64,000 nucleotides of DNA from an uncultured Arenicella sp. (GCA_937922925.1 CALAKU010000022.1:1-64000); one strand, 5' to 3'; positions 35,929 through 46,622 are shown, counted from the first letter of the stretch. Numbers and translations are program-made. The notes: generated from the sequence alone by a model not told the origin.

Positions 35929-37038
35929 ATGACGAATAAGCGAACCAACCTTGGAATTCATCGGCGAAAATTCATTCTTTGCCTAGGCTTAGCCATCACA
36001 GTATTGATGGCGCATTTGAGCGTTTCGGCTCAAACTAACCCGGTGCTGGCTGACGATTATCCGGATCGATACACGGTTATAGAAGGCGATACTTTATGGG
36101 GTATCTCAGGGCGCTTTTTACGCGATCCATGGCGCTGGCCGGAAGTTTGGCAGGGTAATCCACAGGTTGAAAACCCAGATCTTATTTACCCTGGGGATGT
36201 ATTGGTGATGACCTTTATTGATGGTCGGCCGATACTCAAGTCTTTGCGTCGCGAGACGGTTAAGTTATCGCCTCGAGCTCGCCCAACTCGCTTTGACGCC
36301 ATTCCTTTAATCGATCCAGCGGCCATCGCCGCATACATTAACGCGCCTTTGGTTACTGATAGCAAAGAACTAAGCGAATCGGCCTATGTCGTGGATGGCT
36401 ATGACAATCGTCTATTGCTTGGTAAGTACGATAAGTTCTATGCGCGTGGCATCGAAGAAGAGGCCGATAAGTATCGTTTGTTTCGTCGTGGTCGTCAGTT
36501 CGTCGACCCGGTGAGTAGAGAGTCTTTAGGTTGGGAGGCCGTGCATGTTGGCGATGCGAATATGCTGCGCCGTGGTGACCCCGCCAAATTGGTGCTGACT
36601 CGTGGCTATGAAGAAGTGATTGCGAGCGATCGTCTACGACCGGTACTGGCAGAAGAAGTGTTGCCGTTTTTTGCGCCGAGTGCGCCTGACAATCCTGACA
36701 TTCGTGGTGTCATTTTGGATACGCCTAATGACGCCACCGAGTTGGGTGCATTGTCTGTCGTCGCGATTAATTTAGGCGAGCGCGAAAACGTGTTCCCGGG
36801 CGATGTGTTTCGGATACGAAGCCAACGTTATAAAAAGAAGGATCCGGTCAAAGGCGGGAGCTATTTTATACCTGAAGAAGATGTTGGCTTAGCGCTAGTA
36901 TTTCGCACCTTTGAAAAAGTGAGCTATGCACTCATCACCGATACTAACAGGCAGGTGCGCCCGGGCGATGTTTTAGTTAGCCCTGATGCCGAAGAGACAA
37001 TCGACGCTAGCGCCGATATAGAGCTGGGTTCACAATAA
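35929..37038 (+). CDS. LysM domain exported protein
   Basis: About 369 residues from ATG 35929, giving a signal peptide (RRKFILCLGLAITVLMAHLSVSA-QT). A single N-terminal LysM domain follows (RYTVIEGDTLWGISGRFL, then WPEVWQGNPQVENPDLIYPGD). The rest, about 270 residues, is rich in beta strands with no motif I recognise. LysM proteins of this type are regularly found upstream of dprA and divergent from def in gammaproteobacteria, which is exactly the position here. It is expected to be periplasmic and to bind peptidoglycan. The role is unknown. Confidence 0.9.
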   Translation: MTNKRTNLGIHRRKFILCLGLAITVLMAHLSVSAQTNPVLADDYPDRYTVIEGDTLWGISGRFLRDPWRWPEVWQGNPQVENPDLIYPGDVLVMTFIDGRPILKSLRRETVKLSPRARPTRFDAIPLIDPAAIAAYINAPLVTDSKELSESAYVVDGYDNRLLLGKYDKFYARGIEEEADKYRLFRRGRQFVDPVSRESLGWEAVHVGDANMLRRGDPAKLVLTRGYEEVIASDRLRPVLAEEVLPFFAPSAPDNPDIRGVILDTPNDATELGALSVVAINLGERENVFPGDVFRIRSQRYKKKDPVKGGSYFIPEEDVGLALVFRTFEKVSYALITDTNRQVRPGDVLVSPDAEETIDASADIELGSQ

Positions 37039-37071
37039 ACTAAATTAAAATCAAGCCAATGGAGGGCTGTT

Positions 37072-38307
37072 ATGATCGAAGATTATCAACCATGGATTCG
37101 GTTGATCCGCCAGCGGGGGCTTTCGCGCCAACAAAAGCGTGAAGCCCTAAATTTATCTGACTCAGATATCGCAGGGCAGAATGCTCATCGCCCAGACATT
37201 GCTCGCCCCAACATTGCGGGGCACAGTTCGGATGTTCCTAGATATGATTCAAGAAAGTCAGACCACATACTCAGCTCGGCAAAGCTCTATGTGGCAAATG
37301 AAGTCAGTGGGAAGGCAGGCTTAGAACTTCCTGATATCTACTTTAAACCCTGCGCCGATAAGAACATCGAAAAAGAAGTAGAGCGAGACCTTAAATGGTT
37401 AGAGCCAGCGAATCATCATTTGCTGACGTTTGATGACGCGCGTTATCCGTCGTGCTTAAAACAGATTTACGATCCACCGCTGGCTTTGTATGCGATTGGC
37501 GATATTAGCTTACTAAACGACCCGCAGGTGGCGATCGTTGGGTCGCGCAAACCCACGCCCGTCGGCGCCCATTGTGCAGAGCGTATATCTGGGCAGTTAG
37601 CCGAGTTAGGGATTTGCATTACCAGTGGCTTGGCAATTGGTATCGACGGAATTGCCCATGCTAGTGCTCTCAAAAATGAGGGGCGCAGTATTGCGGTGAT
37701 GGCCAATGGGCTAGATCGACTCTACCCGCAGCGGCATTCAAGCCTGTTCAGCAAACTCTGTGAAAGAGGCCTTGTTCTGAGTGAATATCCTTTGGGTTTG
37801 GCCGCGAATAAGTATCGATTCCCCGAGCGTAATCGCATTGTGAGTGGTTTATCATTAGGGGTGGTGATTGTCGAAGCCGCTGAGCGCAGCGGTACTTTGA
37901 TCACGGCTCGATTGGCTGGCGAGCAAAATCGACATTTAATGGTGGTGCCCGGGTCAGCGTTAAGCCGTCAATACCAAGGGTCTCATCGTTTGCTGCAAGC
38001 GGGGGCCTCATTGGTTAGCACTGGCGAGGATGTGCTTGCCTGTTTGAGCAATGAACTGTCCACATACTTACAAAACCTGAAAACAAGCTCAAAAAAGGCC
38101 ATTGATTCGAATAGCCATTCAGAAACAAAGCAGAATAGTGAGCACTCTGCGATTTTGAGTGTCATCGGCGCCGAATCGACCTCCACGGACGACATTATTC
38201 GAGCATCTGGAAGGCCGGTTGATGAAGTTGCATCGGCGCTTTTAGACTTGGAACTCAGTGGCTGTATTGCGTCAACCACAGAAGGTGGTTTTGTAAATCT
38301 GACTTGA
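37072..38307 (+). CDS. dprA: DNA-processing protein DprA
   Basis: A 411-residue protein that protects incoming single-stranded DNA and loads RecA during natural transformation. The Rossmann core is clear: AIVGSRKPTPVG, SGLAIGIDGIAHASAL, MANGLDRLYPQRH, EYPLGLAANKYRFPERNRIVSGLS and EAAERSGTLITARLAGEQNR. A winged-helix-like C-terminal domain is present (SVIGAESTSTDDIIRASG). The N-terminal region has a polar insertion with a small repeated unit (RPDIA RPNIA, about 37180-37225). GGAGG lies about 8 bases before the ATG. Presence of DprA and a type IV pilus secretin is consistent with, but does not prove, competence. Confidence 0.95.
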   Translation: MIEDYQPWIRLIRQRGLSRQQKREALNLSDSDIAGQNAHRPDIARPNIAGHSSDVPRYDSRKSDHILSSAKLYVANEVSGKAGLELPDIYFKPCADKNIEKEVERDLKWLEPANHHLLTFDDARYPSCLKQIYDPPLALYAIGDISLLNDPQVAIVGSRKPTPVGAHCAERISGQLAELGICITSGLAIGIDGIAHASALKNEGRSIAVMANGLDRLYPQRHSSLFSKLCERGLVLSEYPLGLAANKYRFPERNRIVSGLSLGVVIVEAAERSGTLITARLAGEQNRHLMVVPGSALSRQYQGSHRLLQAGASLVSTGEDVLACLSNELSTYLQNLKTSSKKAIDSNSHSETKQNSEHSAILSVIGAESTSTDDIIRASGRPVDEVASALLDLELSGCIASTTEGGFVNLT

Positions 38308-38570
38308 AAAAACTGAGCAAAACCGCACTTAACGCTCGGCTAGGGATAACGTGTTCTAATTTCACTTGTGCTTGCGAGCCTTAGGCATAATGTGGATACT
38401 CTGGCGCTTGAGCTCGGTAAAACCACCTAGAATCAGGGTTAAAGGTTGTTGGCTTTGTGCATTTCAAGCCTTCGCATCAATACGTTGAATTCGGTTTTAA
38501 TTCTAAATGTTCGCTATTATTTAACGATAAGAGACAAGGGTAAGCGTGCCAATTTTAGGCACAGGTAGCT

Positions 38571-41312
38571 ATGGCAAAATCATTAGTGATCGTCGAATCG
38601 CCGGCAAAGGCGAAAACGATTAATAAATATTTGGGTAACGACTTCATTGTTAAATCCAGTGTTGGGCACATCCGAGATTTGCCCACCAGTGGCGGTGATC
38701 GTAAGCCTGTGGATGCCAAAGAGCGAGCCCGGCAAGCGGCCATTACCCGCAAGTTACCGCCCGAAGAGAAAGCCAAACATCGCCAGCGCAAACACAAAGA
38801 GCAATTAATCAAGCGCATGGGTATTAACCCAGACAAAGACTGGCAGGCGCGCTACGAGATTTTACCGAATAAAGAAAAAGTCGTTGACGAGCTAAAAAAG
38901 ATTGCTGAAAAAGCCGATACGATTTATCTGGCCACGGATATGGACAGAGAGGGTGAGGCCATTGCATGGCATCTACAGGAAGCGATTGGTGGCGACCCCA
39001 GCCGGTATCGCCGGGTGGTGTTTAATGAAATCACCAAGTCGGCAATTCAATCGGCGTTTGAAAGCCCCGGCCCTGTGGACATGGCGCGTGTACATGCTCA
39101 GCAAGCACGACGCTTTTTAGACCGCGTAGTCGGCTATATGGTGTCGCCCTTGTTGTGGGCGAAGATCGCTCGTGGATTATCGGCCGGACGGGTGCAATCT
39201 GTAGCCGTGCGTTTGGTGGTGGAACGTGAGCGCGAAATTAGAGCGTTTATTCCTGAGGAATACTGGGAATTGTTTGCGGCTTTGGATACGAACGAGAAAG
39301 CGCGAGTCAATTTTGAAGTAAAGAAATACCAAGGCGAAACGTTTCGACCCACCAACGAAGCGCAAGCTCAAGCCGCGGTGGGCGATCTAGCTGACCAAGA
39401 ATTCAAAATTGATGAGATAAAAGAGCGGCCAACCTCGACTAAACCAACGGCGCCTTTTATGACATCCACCTTGCAACAAGCCGCGAGTACGCGCTTGGGT
39501 TTTGGCGTTAAAAAAACCATGATGTTAGCGCAGCGCTTATACGAAGCAGGCTACATTACTTACATGCGTACTGACTCAACCAATTTGAGTAATGACGCGG
39601 TGAGCGATTGCCGAGGTTTCATTGAAAAAGAATACGGTAAAAAGTATCTGCCTGATGCGCCTAATCGCTATTCGAGTAAAGACAATGCTCAAGACGCGCA
39701 CGAGGCGATTCGGCCGTCTAGTGTGTCCGTGATGCCGACCCAGTTGAGTAATATGGAGCGCGATGCAGAGCGTTTGTATACCTTGATTTGGCGTCAATTT
39801 GTGGCGTGTCAAATGACACCAGCTCGATTTTTAAGTACCAGCGTGGTGATCAATGCAAATGGCTACGAGCTGAGAACTCGTGGCAGAGTTGTGGTATTCG
39901 ACGGTTATCAAAAAGTTCAGCCGCCGATGAGCAAAAAAGACGATGATGGGGTGCTGCCTGCGATGCGTGAAGGCGAAGTGCTCAAGCTGCACGAATTAAA
40001 CCCAGTGCAACACTTCACTAAGCCGCCGGCGCGCTATACCGAAGCGAGTTTGGTTAAAGAACTCGAGAAGCGTGGTATTGGCCGCCCTTCAACTTATGCG
40101 GCTATTATCTCGACGATTCAGGATCGCGGATACGTAACCGTTGAGAAACGTCGTTTCTACGCAGAAAAGATGGGCGACATCGTCACTGAGCGTTTGGTCG
40201 AAAGTTTTACTGACTTGATGGACTATGACTTCACCGCGAATATGGAAAACCGTCTTGATGAAGTAGCCCAAGGTCGCATGCAATGGCGGGATTTACTTGA
40301 TCATTTCTATGCTGATTTTTCAGATACGCTGTTGAAAGCGCAAAACGACGACGACGGCGGCATGCGACCAAATTCGCCCACCGGTACTGATATCGAGTGC
40401 TCAACATGTGGGCGCGACATGCAAATTCGCACTGGCAGTACAGGGGTCTTCTTAGGCTGTTCTGGTTATGCATTGCCGCCTAAAGAACGCTGCAAAAACA
40501 CAATGAACTTGGTGTCGGGTGATGAAGCGGTCAACGTTGATGAAGACGAAGAAGCCGAAGCGAAGCTGCTAATCAGTAAGCGTCATTGCCAAAAATGCAA
40601 TACCGCAATGGACAGCTACTTTTTAGATGAAAAACGCAAGCTTCATATTTGCGGAAATAATCCCGACTGCGACGGCTTTGAAGTTGAGAGCGGTACATTC
40701 AAGATCAAGGGTTATGAAGGCCCGAAACTTGAATGCGATAAATGCGGCGACGAGATGCAACTGAAAAATGGCCGCTTCGGTAAGTATTTCGGCTGCATGT
40801 CAGAAACCTGTAAAAATACTCGTAAACTATTACGCAATGGCGAGGCAGCTCCTCCGAAAATGGACCCGGTGCCAATGCCTGAACTCAAATGCCTAAAGGT
40901 AGATGATCATTATGTGCTGCGCGATGGCGCTTCGGGTTTGTTTCTAGCTGCCAGTGGTTTCCCGAAAAATCGTGAAACCAGGGCGCCGCTGGTCGCTGAA
41001 ATACTGCCTCACAAAGATGAGATTGACCCCAAATACACGTTTTTATTCAGTGCTCCTATGGCCGATGACGATGGTTTGCCAACGGTGATTCGGTACGCCC
41101 GTAAAACCAAAGAAATCTACGTGCAGTCGGAGGAAGAGGGTAAAGCCACTGGCTGGAAAGCCTTCTACGAGGGTGGCCGTTGGGCGATCACCGACGCTAA
41201 GAAGACCAAAGCCAAGGGTAAGAAAAAGACAACTAAAAAGGCTAAGAAAAAGGCCAAAAAGAAAATCTCTAAAAAGAAGGCAGCTAAGAAGGTGAGTAAA
41301 AAGGCAACTTAA
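38571..41312 (+). CDS. topA: DNA topoisomerase I
   Basis: A 913-residue type IA topoisomerase that relaxes negative supercoils. The N-terminal TOPRIM domain starts [20 protein letters not shown], with the acidic [12 protein letters not shown] motif; the active-site Tyr is in [13 protein letters not shown]. Three C-terminal zinc-ribbon-like domains carry four Cys each (CSTCGRDM..., CQKCNTAM..., CDKCGDEM...). A final domain and a lysine-rich tail (runs of [10 protein letters not shown]) follow; such tails occur in many bacterial TopA proteins and may bind DNA or nucleoprotein. It converges with the PBP1A gene, leaving 197 bases. Confidence 0.98.
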   Translation: MAKSLVIVESPAKAKTINKYLGNDFIVKSSVGHIRDLPTSGGDRKPVDAKERARQAAITRKLPPEEKAKHRQRKHKEQLIKRMGINPDKDWQARYEILPNKEKVVDELKKIAEKADTIYLATDMDREGEAIAWHLQEAIGGDPSRYRRVVFNEITKSAIQSAFESPGPVDMARVHAQQARRFLDRVVGYMVSPLLWAKIARGLSAGRVQSVAVRLVVEREREIRAFIPEEYWELFAALDTNEKARVNFEVKKYQGETFRPTNEAQAQAAVGDLADQEFKIDEIKERPTSTKPTAPFMTSTLQQAASTRLGFGVKKTMMLAQRLYEAGYITYMRTDSTNLSNDAVSDCRGFIEKEYGKKYLPDAPNRYSSKDNAQDAHEAIRPSSVSVMPTQLSNMERDAERLYTLIWRQFVACQMTPARFLSTSVVINANGYELRTRGRVVVFDGYQKVQPPMSKKDDDGVLPAMREGEVLKLHELNPVQHFTKPPARYTEASLVKELEKRGIGRPSTYAAIISTIQDRGYVTVEKRRFYAEKMGDIVTERLVESFTDLMDYDFTANMENRLDEVAQGRMQWRDLLDHFYADFSDTLLKAQNDDDGGMRPNSPTGTDIECSTCGRDMQIRTGSTGVFLGCSGYALPPKERCKNTMNLVSGDEAVNVDEDEEAEAKLLISKRHCQKCNTAMDSYFLDEKRKLHICGNNPDCDGFEVESGTFKIKGYEGPKLECDKCGDEMQLKNGRFGKYFGCMSETCKNTRKLLRNGEAAPPKMDPVPMPELKCLKVDDHYVLRDGASGLFLAASGFPKNRETRAPLVAEILPHKDEIDPKYTFLFSAPMADDDGLPTVIRYARKTKEIYVQSEEEGKATGWKAFYEGGRWAITDAKKTKAKGKKKTTKKAKKKAKKKISKKKAAKKVSKKAT

Positions 41313-41509
41313 TAGAGCCGGCTAACGCTGTTTGTGGCACGGTTTTTGTCTGGTGGTTCTTATCTGGCAGTTCAGCGAGGTGGCTGGAGCATTAACAGCC
41401 AAATTTATGGTGAAGTTAAAAGTCAGACCAAATAAATAGGTAACGCAAGAAGCCTCGCCAGTTTAGGATTTGCAGTCTCCAATGTGAACCTTTATAACCG
41501 GCCCTGACC

Positions 41510-44209
41510 CTAAAACAGTTCTTCGTCGTCCAGCTCCGTGTCTTGGATGCGCTCTGATGGCTCGATGGGCGACGAATCCAGTTCGACCGGGTTTGTAAAA
41601 TTATCGTTCGAGCTGTCGATTACGTCGCCTTCTGCTTCTAGCAATGGTTCTCTGGAGCTAGGAACTATTTGGTCCATCCAAGGATGCAACTCACGCATCA
41701 ATCTGTACTCGGGTGTTAGTTTCTCCTCAACGAAGTACTCTGTGATTGCGCCCGGCGCGTCTTCGAAGCTGGGCTTGCCAGAGACGCGGTCAATAAACCG
41801 AGGTTCAATGTATTCAGGCGTTGTGAGTGGGTCTTGGCCGACGCCTTTGAGGGCGTCTTCCATATAGTCAATCCAAATCGGTAGCGCCGCTAAACTGCCT
41901 GCTTCGCCACGCCCCATGGATTGCGGCTCGTCAAAACCAACCCATACGGTGGTGGCTACCTTTGAGTTAAAGCCGGTAAACCAAGCATCCACGTAGTCAT
42001 TTGTGGTGCCTGTTTTACCTGCCAAATCTTGGCGATTGAGTGTGAGTGCTTTGCGCGCGGTGCCGCGGCGAATTACGTCTCGCATCATACTCACGGTTAA
42101 ATAATTATTGGCGTGCGTCATGACGCGGGGCGCCACATAACTTGACGGCGCGGTTTCAGGTTTGGTGTCCTCATCGATTGGCGCTTCCAGCAATTCATCG
42201 TCTGGTTCGTCTTGTGCTGGCGAGGTTTGATCTTCTTTTAACTGAGCCTCAAGCCAAGTCGGATCTGGCTCAGGTTTTGGCAAATACTCAGCGATGCATT
42301 CGTCACAAAATTCTGGTTGCGGTGCCTTGAAGAGTAAGTCGCCGCTGCGGTTTGTGATCTTCTCGATAAAGTAAGGTTGTATTTTGTAACCACCGTTGGC
42401 CAGAACACTGTAAGCATTGACCATTTCCATTGGAGTCGTGCCGCCTGAGCCAAGAGCCATGGTGAGCGATGCGGAAAAGCGATTCACGTCGATACCGAAT
42501 CGTTGCACATATTCTCGAGCGAACGGAATGCCAATAGCTCTTAACAGCCGAATAGACACAAGGTTCATTGACTTGCCTAAGGCTTCGCGCATGCGAGTTG
42601 GGCCATAGAATCGGCCGCTATAGTTTTCGGGCCGCCATAGAGTGCCGTGAGCTGGATCGGTTATCACAATGGGCGCGCCGCTGATCAAACTGGCGGGCGT
42701 AAAGTTTTGCTCGAGTGCGGCTGAGTAGATAAAAGGCTTGATGTTCGAGCCTGGCTGTCTTATCGATTGCGTAGCTCGATTGTATTTGTTCAGAAAGAAG
42801 TCATAACCGCCGACCAATGATAAGACTTGGCCGGTAGAGGGATTAAGTGAGATCAGCGATCCGCCTACTGCTGGAATTTGAGAAAGTTGCCAAACTGTTT
42901 TCTCTGTTTCGTTCTCAAGCGCTTGTTCAGCTTGACTCAATGGTTTGACATAGACAATGTCTCCGGGGTTTAAAAGGGCGGCTAAAGACTCAGGCCGATC
43001 TCCTCTTAGGTCGGCTGTTTTATGGCGACGAGCCCATTTGGCGTGCTCGAGTTTCAATTCGATGCCGGCGAAGTCACGTGTCCATAGCAGAGCAACGTCG
43101 GTATCGGCCTGCATGACTATTGCTGGTCGTTGTTCTCGGCTATTCGGATAGATGGCTAGCGCGTCTTCGAGTGCGGATTCCCACTCCGATTCGTCGGCCG
43201 ACTCATATCGCTTTCGTAAGGCTGTCAAATCAATGTTACCCGCTGCACCGCGATAGCCATGACGGTGATCATAGGCTTGTAGGCCTTTTCTTAAAGCTGC
43301 TTGGGCGGTTGTTTGTTGGTCTGACAATATGGTGGTGTACACATTCAAACCTTGCCAATATATGTCTTCGCCGTATTGATCGATCAATTGTTGGCGCACC
43401 ATTTCGGCAATATGAGGGGCGTCTAGGCCATCGGTTCGGTCATGCTTTTTAGCGCTGATTGGTTCATCGACGGCGGCTTGATGCTGCTCTGAATTGATTT
43501 TTCCAAGTTCTAGTAAGCGCCCGAGAACGTAGTTGCGTCGAACTCGGGCACGCTCTGGGTTGCGTAGGGGGTTGAACGCTGAGGGGGCTTTAGGCAGCCC
43601 GGCTAGCATGGCTGTTTGCGCGATGCTTAATTCGCCTAAATTGGTGCCATAATAGGTTTGCGCCGCCGCACCAAAGCCATAGGATCGATGACCCAGAAAA
43701 ATCTTGTTTAAATACAAAGACAATATTTCTTGTTTGCTTAGAATTTGCTCTAGTCTGAAAGCCAGCAATATCTCTTTGATCTTGCGAGTGTAAGTTTTGT
43801 CGCGGGTTAGAAAGAAGTTGCGTGCCACCTGCATTGTGATCGTGCTGGCGCCCTGGCCAGAGCTGCCACTTAAGGTATTCGACAAAGCTGCTCTTACTAA
43901 GCCTTTGACATCAATACCAAGATGGTCAAAGAAGCCGTCGTCTTCAGCGGCTAATACCGCGTCGATAATAGATTGTGGCGTCTGTGCGTAATCGAGAGGA
44001 ATGCGTCGTTCGTTACCGAATTCGGAAATCAGTACGCCGTCGGCTGAGAAAACTCGTAGGGGAACTTTTAGATTAACGCTGCGAATGCTCTGGGCATCAG
44101 GTAATTCGCGGCTGAATTGGACCAATAAAAAGGTCGCCAGCACTACCGCCAACATTACTGCGCTGCTCAGCAAAATAAGTAAACGAAACCAGAATTGAGA
44201 AGTTTTCAA
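41510..44209 (-). CDS. mrcA: Penicillin-binding protein 1A (bifunctional glycosyltransferase/transpeptidase)
   Basis: An 899-residue class A PBP that polymerises and cross-links peptidoglycan. One N-terminal TM helix (LILLSSAVMLAVVLATFLLV), a GT51 domain (AAEDDGFFDHLGID, GASTITMQVARNFF, KIKEILLAFRLE), and a transpeptidase with SNIK (QPGSNIKPF), SMN (GKSMNLVS) and KTG (AGKTGTTND). Between the second and third transpeptidase motifs is an acidic insertion of about 60 residues (roughly 42130-42310) with a CDEC motif, and the C-terminus is acidic too. The start appears to be TTG at 44209. The divergent orientation relative to pilMNOPQ is standard in gammaproteobacteria. Confidence 0.95.
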   Translation of the reverse strand: MKTSQFWFRLLILLSSAVMLAVVLATFLLVQFSRELPDAQSIRSVNLKVPLRVFSADGVLISEFGNERRIPLDYAQTPQSIIDAVLAAEDDGFFDHLGIDVKGLVRAALSNTLSGSSGQGASTITMQVARNFFLTRDKTYTRKIKEILLAFRLEQILSKQEILSLYLNKIFLGHRSYGFGAAAQTYYGTNLGELSIAQTAMLAGLPKAPSAFNPLRNPERARVRRNYVLGRLLELGKINSEQHQAAVDEPISAKKHDRTDGLDAPHIAEMVRQQLIDQYGEDIYWQGLNVYTTILSDQQTTAQAALRKGLQAYDHRHGYRGAAGNIDLTALRKRYESADESEWESALEDALAIYPNSREQRPAIVMQADTDVALLWTRDFAGIELKLEHAKWARRHKTADLRGDRPESLAALLNPGDIVYVKPLSQAEQALENETEKTVWQLSQIPAVGGSLISLNPSTGQVLSLVGGYDFFLNKYNRATQSIRQPGSNIKPFIYSAALEQNFTPASLISGAPIVITDPAHGTLWRPENYSGRFYGPTRMREALGKSMNLVSIRLLRAIGIPFAREYVQRFGIDVNRFSASLTMALGSGGTTPMEMVNAYSVLANGGYKIQPYFIEKITNRSGDLLFKAPQPEFCDECIAEYLPKPEPDPTWLEAQLKEDQTSPAQDEPDDELLEAPIDEDTKPETAPSSYVAPRVMTHANNYLTVSMMRDVIRRGTARKALTLNRQDLAGKTGTTNDYVDAWFTGFNSKVATTVWVGFDEPQSMGRGEAGSLAALPIWIDYMEDALKGVGQDPLTTPEYIEPRFIDRVSGKPSFEDAPGAITEYFVEEKLTPEYRLMRELHPWMDQIVPSSREPLLEAEGDVIDSSNDNFTNPVELDSSPIEPSERIQDTELDDEELF

Positions 44210-44360
44210 AATGCCTACACGCGCACGTTTTGAGCCAAGGGACTATATATTAATTGTTGGATTTCCTAAATAGAAGTGTGGCATTATTGTTTGGGGTTGA
44301 GTAGAATTTAAGGTAACAAGTAATAATAATGAGCTAAATAGCGGTTTTTATGGAGGTTTC

Positions 44361-45410
44361 TTGAAGCTTTTTGCCCAAAAAACAAAGGCAGTCATCGGTA
44401 TCGATATCGGTAGCCACTCGATCAAGCTGGTTGAGCTAACAGGGTCAAGAAACAGTCCTAAGGTGGTCGCTTGGGGTGTGGCTCCGTTGCCATCGGGCGC
44501 ATTTGCTGAAAATTCAATTGCTAACGCTGAGTTAGTTGCTGAAACCTTAAACAGTTTAATCATTAAATCGGGCGCCAAGACAGATGGCGCTGCTGTTGCC
44601 GTTTCCTCATCGCACGCGATTACCAAGGTGTTGGGGATGCCGACCGATTTGAGTGATATTGAGTTAGAAGAGCAGGTGAGTATCGAAGCCTTGCACTTTA
44701 TTCCTTACCCCATCGATGAAGTAAACCTAGATTTTGAAGTGATTGGCCCTTCGACCATTAATGAGCTAGAGAACGATGTTCTATTGGTGGCGTGTCGACG
44801 CAGTATCGTCGATGATTACATCGATTTGGTGGAAGATTCAGAGTTGGATTTGCGCTATGTTGATATTGATACTTACGCTTTAGAGCGTGTTTATCGATCA
44901 CAGAACAGTCTCAGCTCGTCGTCGGATCAGCCCGTAGCGCTCTTTGATATTGGCTCTTCTAGCAGCCACCTTATGGTCATGAATCATGAGCGCGTGCTGT
45001 ATTCACGGCATCAAAATTTTGGTGCAGGCCAATTGATCAAGCTAATTCGTAAAGAGTATGGTGTTAGTGCTGAGGAAGCCGATGAGATTTTGGCGTCCTC
45101 ACAGCCGCCTGCTGATTTTGTGACCGCGGTTCAAGATCCGTTTGTTGAGATGCTGCGCCAAGAAGTGAGTAGGGCACTGCAGTTCTTTTATTCGTCTAGC
45201 TCTTACTCCAATATCGACAGTGTTGTTTTATCAGGCGCTTGCTGTGCTCTTGCTGGGCTTGCCGGCGACCTTGAAGTGAAACTAAGAACCAAGGTATCGA
45301 TACTTAATCCGTTGAGTAATGCTTCGGTGCAGTCACGACGCGAGGCGGCGGCGGTGGCCGCGCCAGGCCTGTCTGTTGCTTATGGTTTGTCATTAAGAGG
45401 TCTACATTAA
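44361..45410 (+). CDS. pilM: Type IV pilus inner-membrane platform protein PilM
   Basis: A 349-residue actin-like cytoplasmic protein that binds the N-terminus of PilN and anchors the alignment complex. The nucleotide-binding fold has VIGIDIGSHSIKLVEL at the N-terminus and ALFDIGSSSSHLMVM near residue 195, and VVLSGACCALAGL near 290. The start is TTG at 44361 preceded by GGAGG (44352-44356); no in-frame ATG is near. It is the first gene of pilMNOPQ. Confidence 0.96.
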   Translation: MKLFAQKTKAVIGIDIGSHSIKLVELTGSRNSPKVVAWGVAPLPSGAFAENSIANAELVAETLNSLIIKSGAKTDGAAVAVSSSHAITKVLGMPTDLSDIELEEQVSIEALHFIPYPIDEVNLDFEVIGPSTINELENDVLLVACRRSIVDDYIDLVEDSELDLRYVDIDTYALERVYRSQNSLSSSSDQPVALFDIGSSSSHLMVMNHERVLYSRHQNFGAGQLIKLIRKEYGVSAEEADEILASSQPPADFVTAVQDPFVEMLRQEVSRALQFFYSSSSYSNIDSVVLSGACCALAGLAGDLEVKLRTKVSILNPLSNASVQSRREAAAVAAPGLSVAYGLSLRGLH

Positions 45411-45411
45411 G

Positions 45412-45987
45412 ATGGCGAATATCAACTTATTGCCTTGGCGCGATGCGCAAAGACGAGATCGAAATCGAGTTACCTTGGTTATCTGCATTGGCATGTGGCT
45501 TATTGCTTGCCTTGCTGTGTTAGCGGGAAAAATGGTGATGGACTTTCGAATTGATCATCAAAAAGCCCGAAATGCGTACCTTCAAAGCGAAATTGATGCC
45601 TTGTCAAAAGTGATTGCAGAAATCGAAGATTTGAAGAAAAAACGCGATGAATTGATTGCGCGTATGGATGTGATTCAAAATCTGCAACGCAATCGCTCGC
45701 AGGTAGTGCATGTGTTTGATGACTTGGTAAGAAAACAACCGAAAGGTGTCTTTTACGATTCCATCGAAAAGCGCGACAATAGCTTATCCATAAAGGGCAA
45801 AGCTCAATCGAATAATCGTATTTCAAGTTTGATGCGCAGCGTCGACAGTTCTGAATGGCTCAATGTTGCGGATTTAAAAGATGTTGGTGTCGTTGAGCAA
45901 AACGCAGTATCGGTAAGCCAATTCGATTTGGTTGTAAATCAACAAGGTACAGAAGACGAAGAGCCAAATGACGGTCAGATTCGCTGA
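45412..45987 (+). CDS. pilN: Type IV pilus assembly protein PilN
   Basis: A 191-residue bitopic inner-membrane protein. The N-terminal cytoplasmic MANINLLPWRDAQRR motif is the PilM-binding site, followed by a TM helix (VICIGMWLIACLAVLAG), a coiled-coil region (EIDALSKVIAEIEDLKKKRDELIARM) and a ferredoxin-like periplasmic domain. The start lies one base after the pilM stop. It dimerises with PilO to form the alignment complex. Confidence 0.96.
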   Translation: MANINLLPWRDAQRRDRNRVTLVICIGMWLIACLAVLAGKMVMDFRIDHQKARNAYLQSEIDALSKVIAEIEDLKKKRDELIARMDVIQNLQRNRSQVVHVFDDLVRKQPKGVFYDSIEKRDNSLSIKGKAQSNNRISSLMRSVDSSEWLNVADLKDVGVVEQNAVSVSQFDLVVNQQGTEDEEPNDGQIR

Positions 45988-46010
45988 TCGGTTTAGATGA
46001 GAATAATCAT

Positions 46011-46622
46011 ATGACCTTATTTGAAGAGTTAAGCAGTATAGACGTCAACGACATTGGGTCGTGGACGCGTCGTGTCAAGGTAGTGTTTGCTGCGCTCTTG
46101 TGTGTTCTGATCTTGGGGTTGGGGTACAAATTTGTTATCGAGCCGATGTTAGAGACGCTTGAGACAGTTAAAAAGAAAGAACCAGGCTTAAAACAAACTT
46201 ACCTAGAGAAAAAAGAACTCGCGATTAACCTCGAAGAATATAAAAAGCAAAAAGTCGAAGCGCAAGAAACTTTCAATTTATTAAAAGAAGTTTTGCCCAA
46301 CGAGAGCGAGATTCCGGATCTGCTGCGCGATATGACCCAAGTGGGTTTGTCGCAAGGTCTGCAGTTCGAACGATTTAAGCCAGGCTCTAAAATCACGCAT
46401 GATTTTTACGCAGAGAAAAACGTCGACATTGTTGCTAATGGAACTTACTTTCAGATCGCGAGCTTTGTCAGCGAGATTGCAGCGTTGCCGAGGATTATTA
46501 ATTTCGCCAACTTTACGTTGCGCCGTGAAGGCGGTGACTCGAATAATTTGAAGTTTACAGCGGTTACCAAGACTTACCATTACCTAGATGAAGAAGGCAG
46601 TGAAAATGCGCCATCACAATAG
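46011..46622 (+). CDS. pilO: Type IV pilus assembly protein PilO
   Basis: A 203-residue bitopic protein: short cytoplasmic N-terminus, TM helix (VVFAALLCVLILGLGYKFVI), a coiled coil (about residues 45-95, rich in Lys and Glu) and a periplasmic ferredoxin-like domain (YFQIASFVSEIAALPRIINF). It pairs with PilN and contacts PilP. It starts 23 bases after pilN and its 3' end overlaps the start of pilP. Confidence 0.96.
   Translation: MTLFEELSSIDVNDIGSWTRRVKVVFAALLCVLILGLGYKFVIEPMLETLETVKKKEPGLKQTYLEKKELAINLEEYKKQKVEAQETFNLLKEVLPNESEIPDLLRDMTQVGLSQGLQFERFKPGSKITHDFYAEKNVDIVANGTYFQIASFVSEIAALPRIINFANFTLRREGGDSNNLKFTAVTKTYHYLDEEGSENAPSQ

Noticed and set aside
44210..44360. Sigma-54 promoter for pilM
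   Set aside because: A TGGCA near 44279 has no GC at the required spacing; TTGAGC with downstream AT-rich sequence is also poorly spaced, so no promoter is called.
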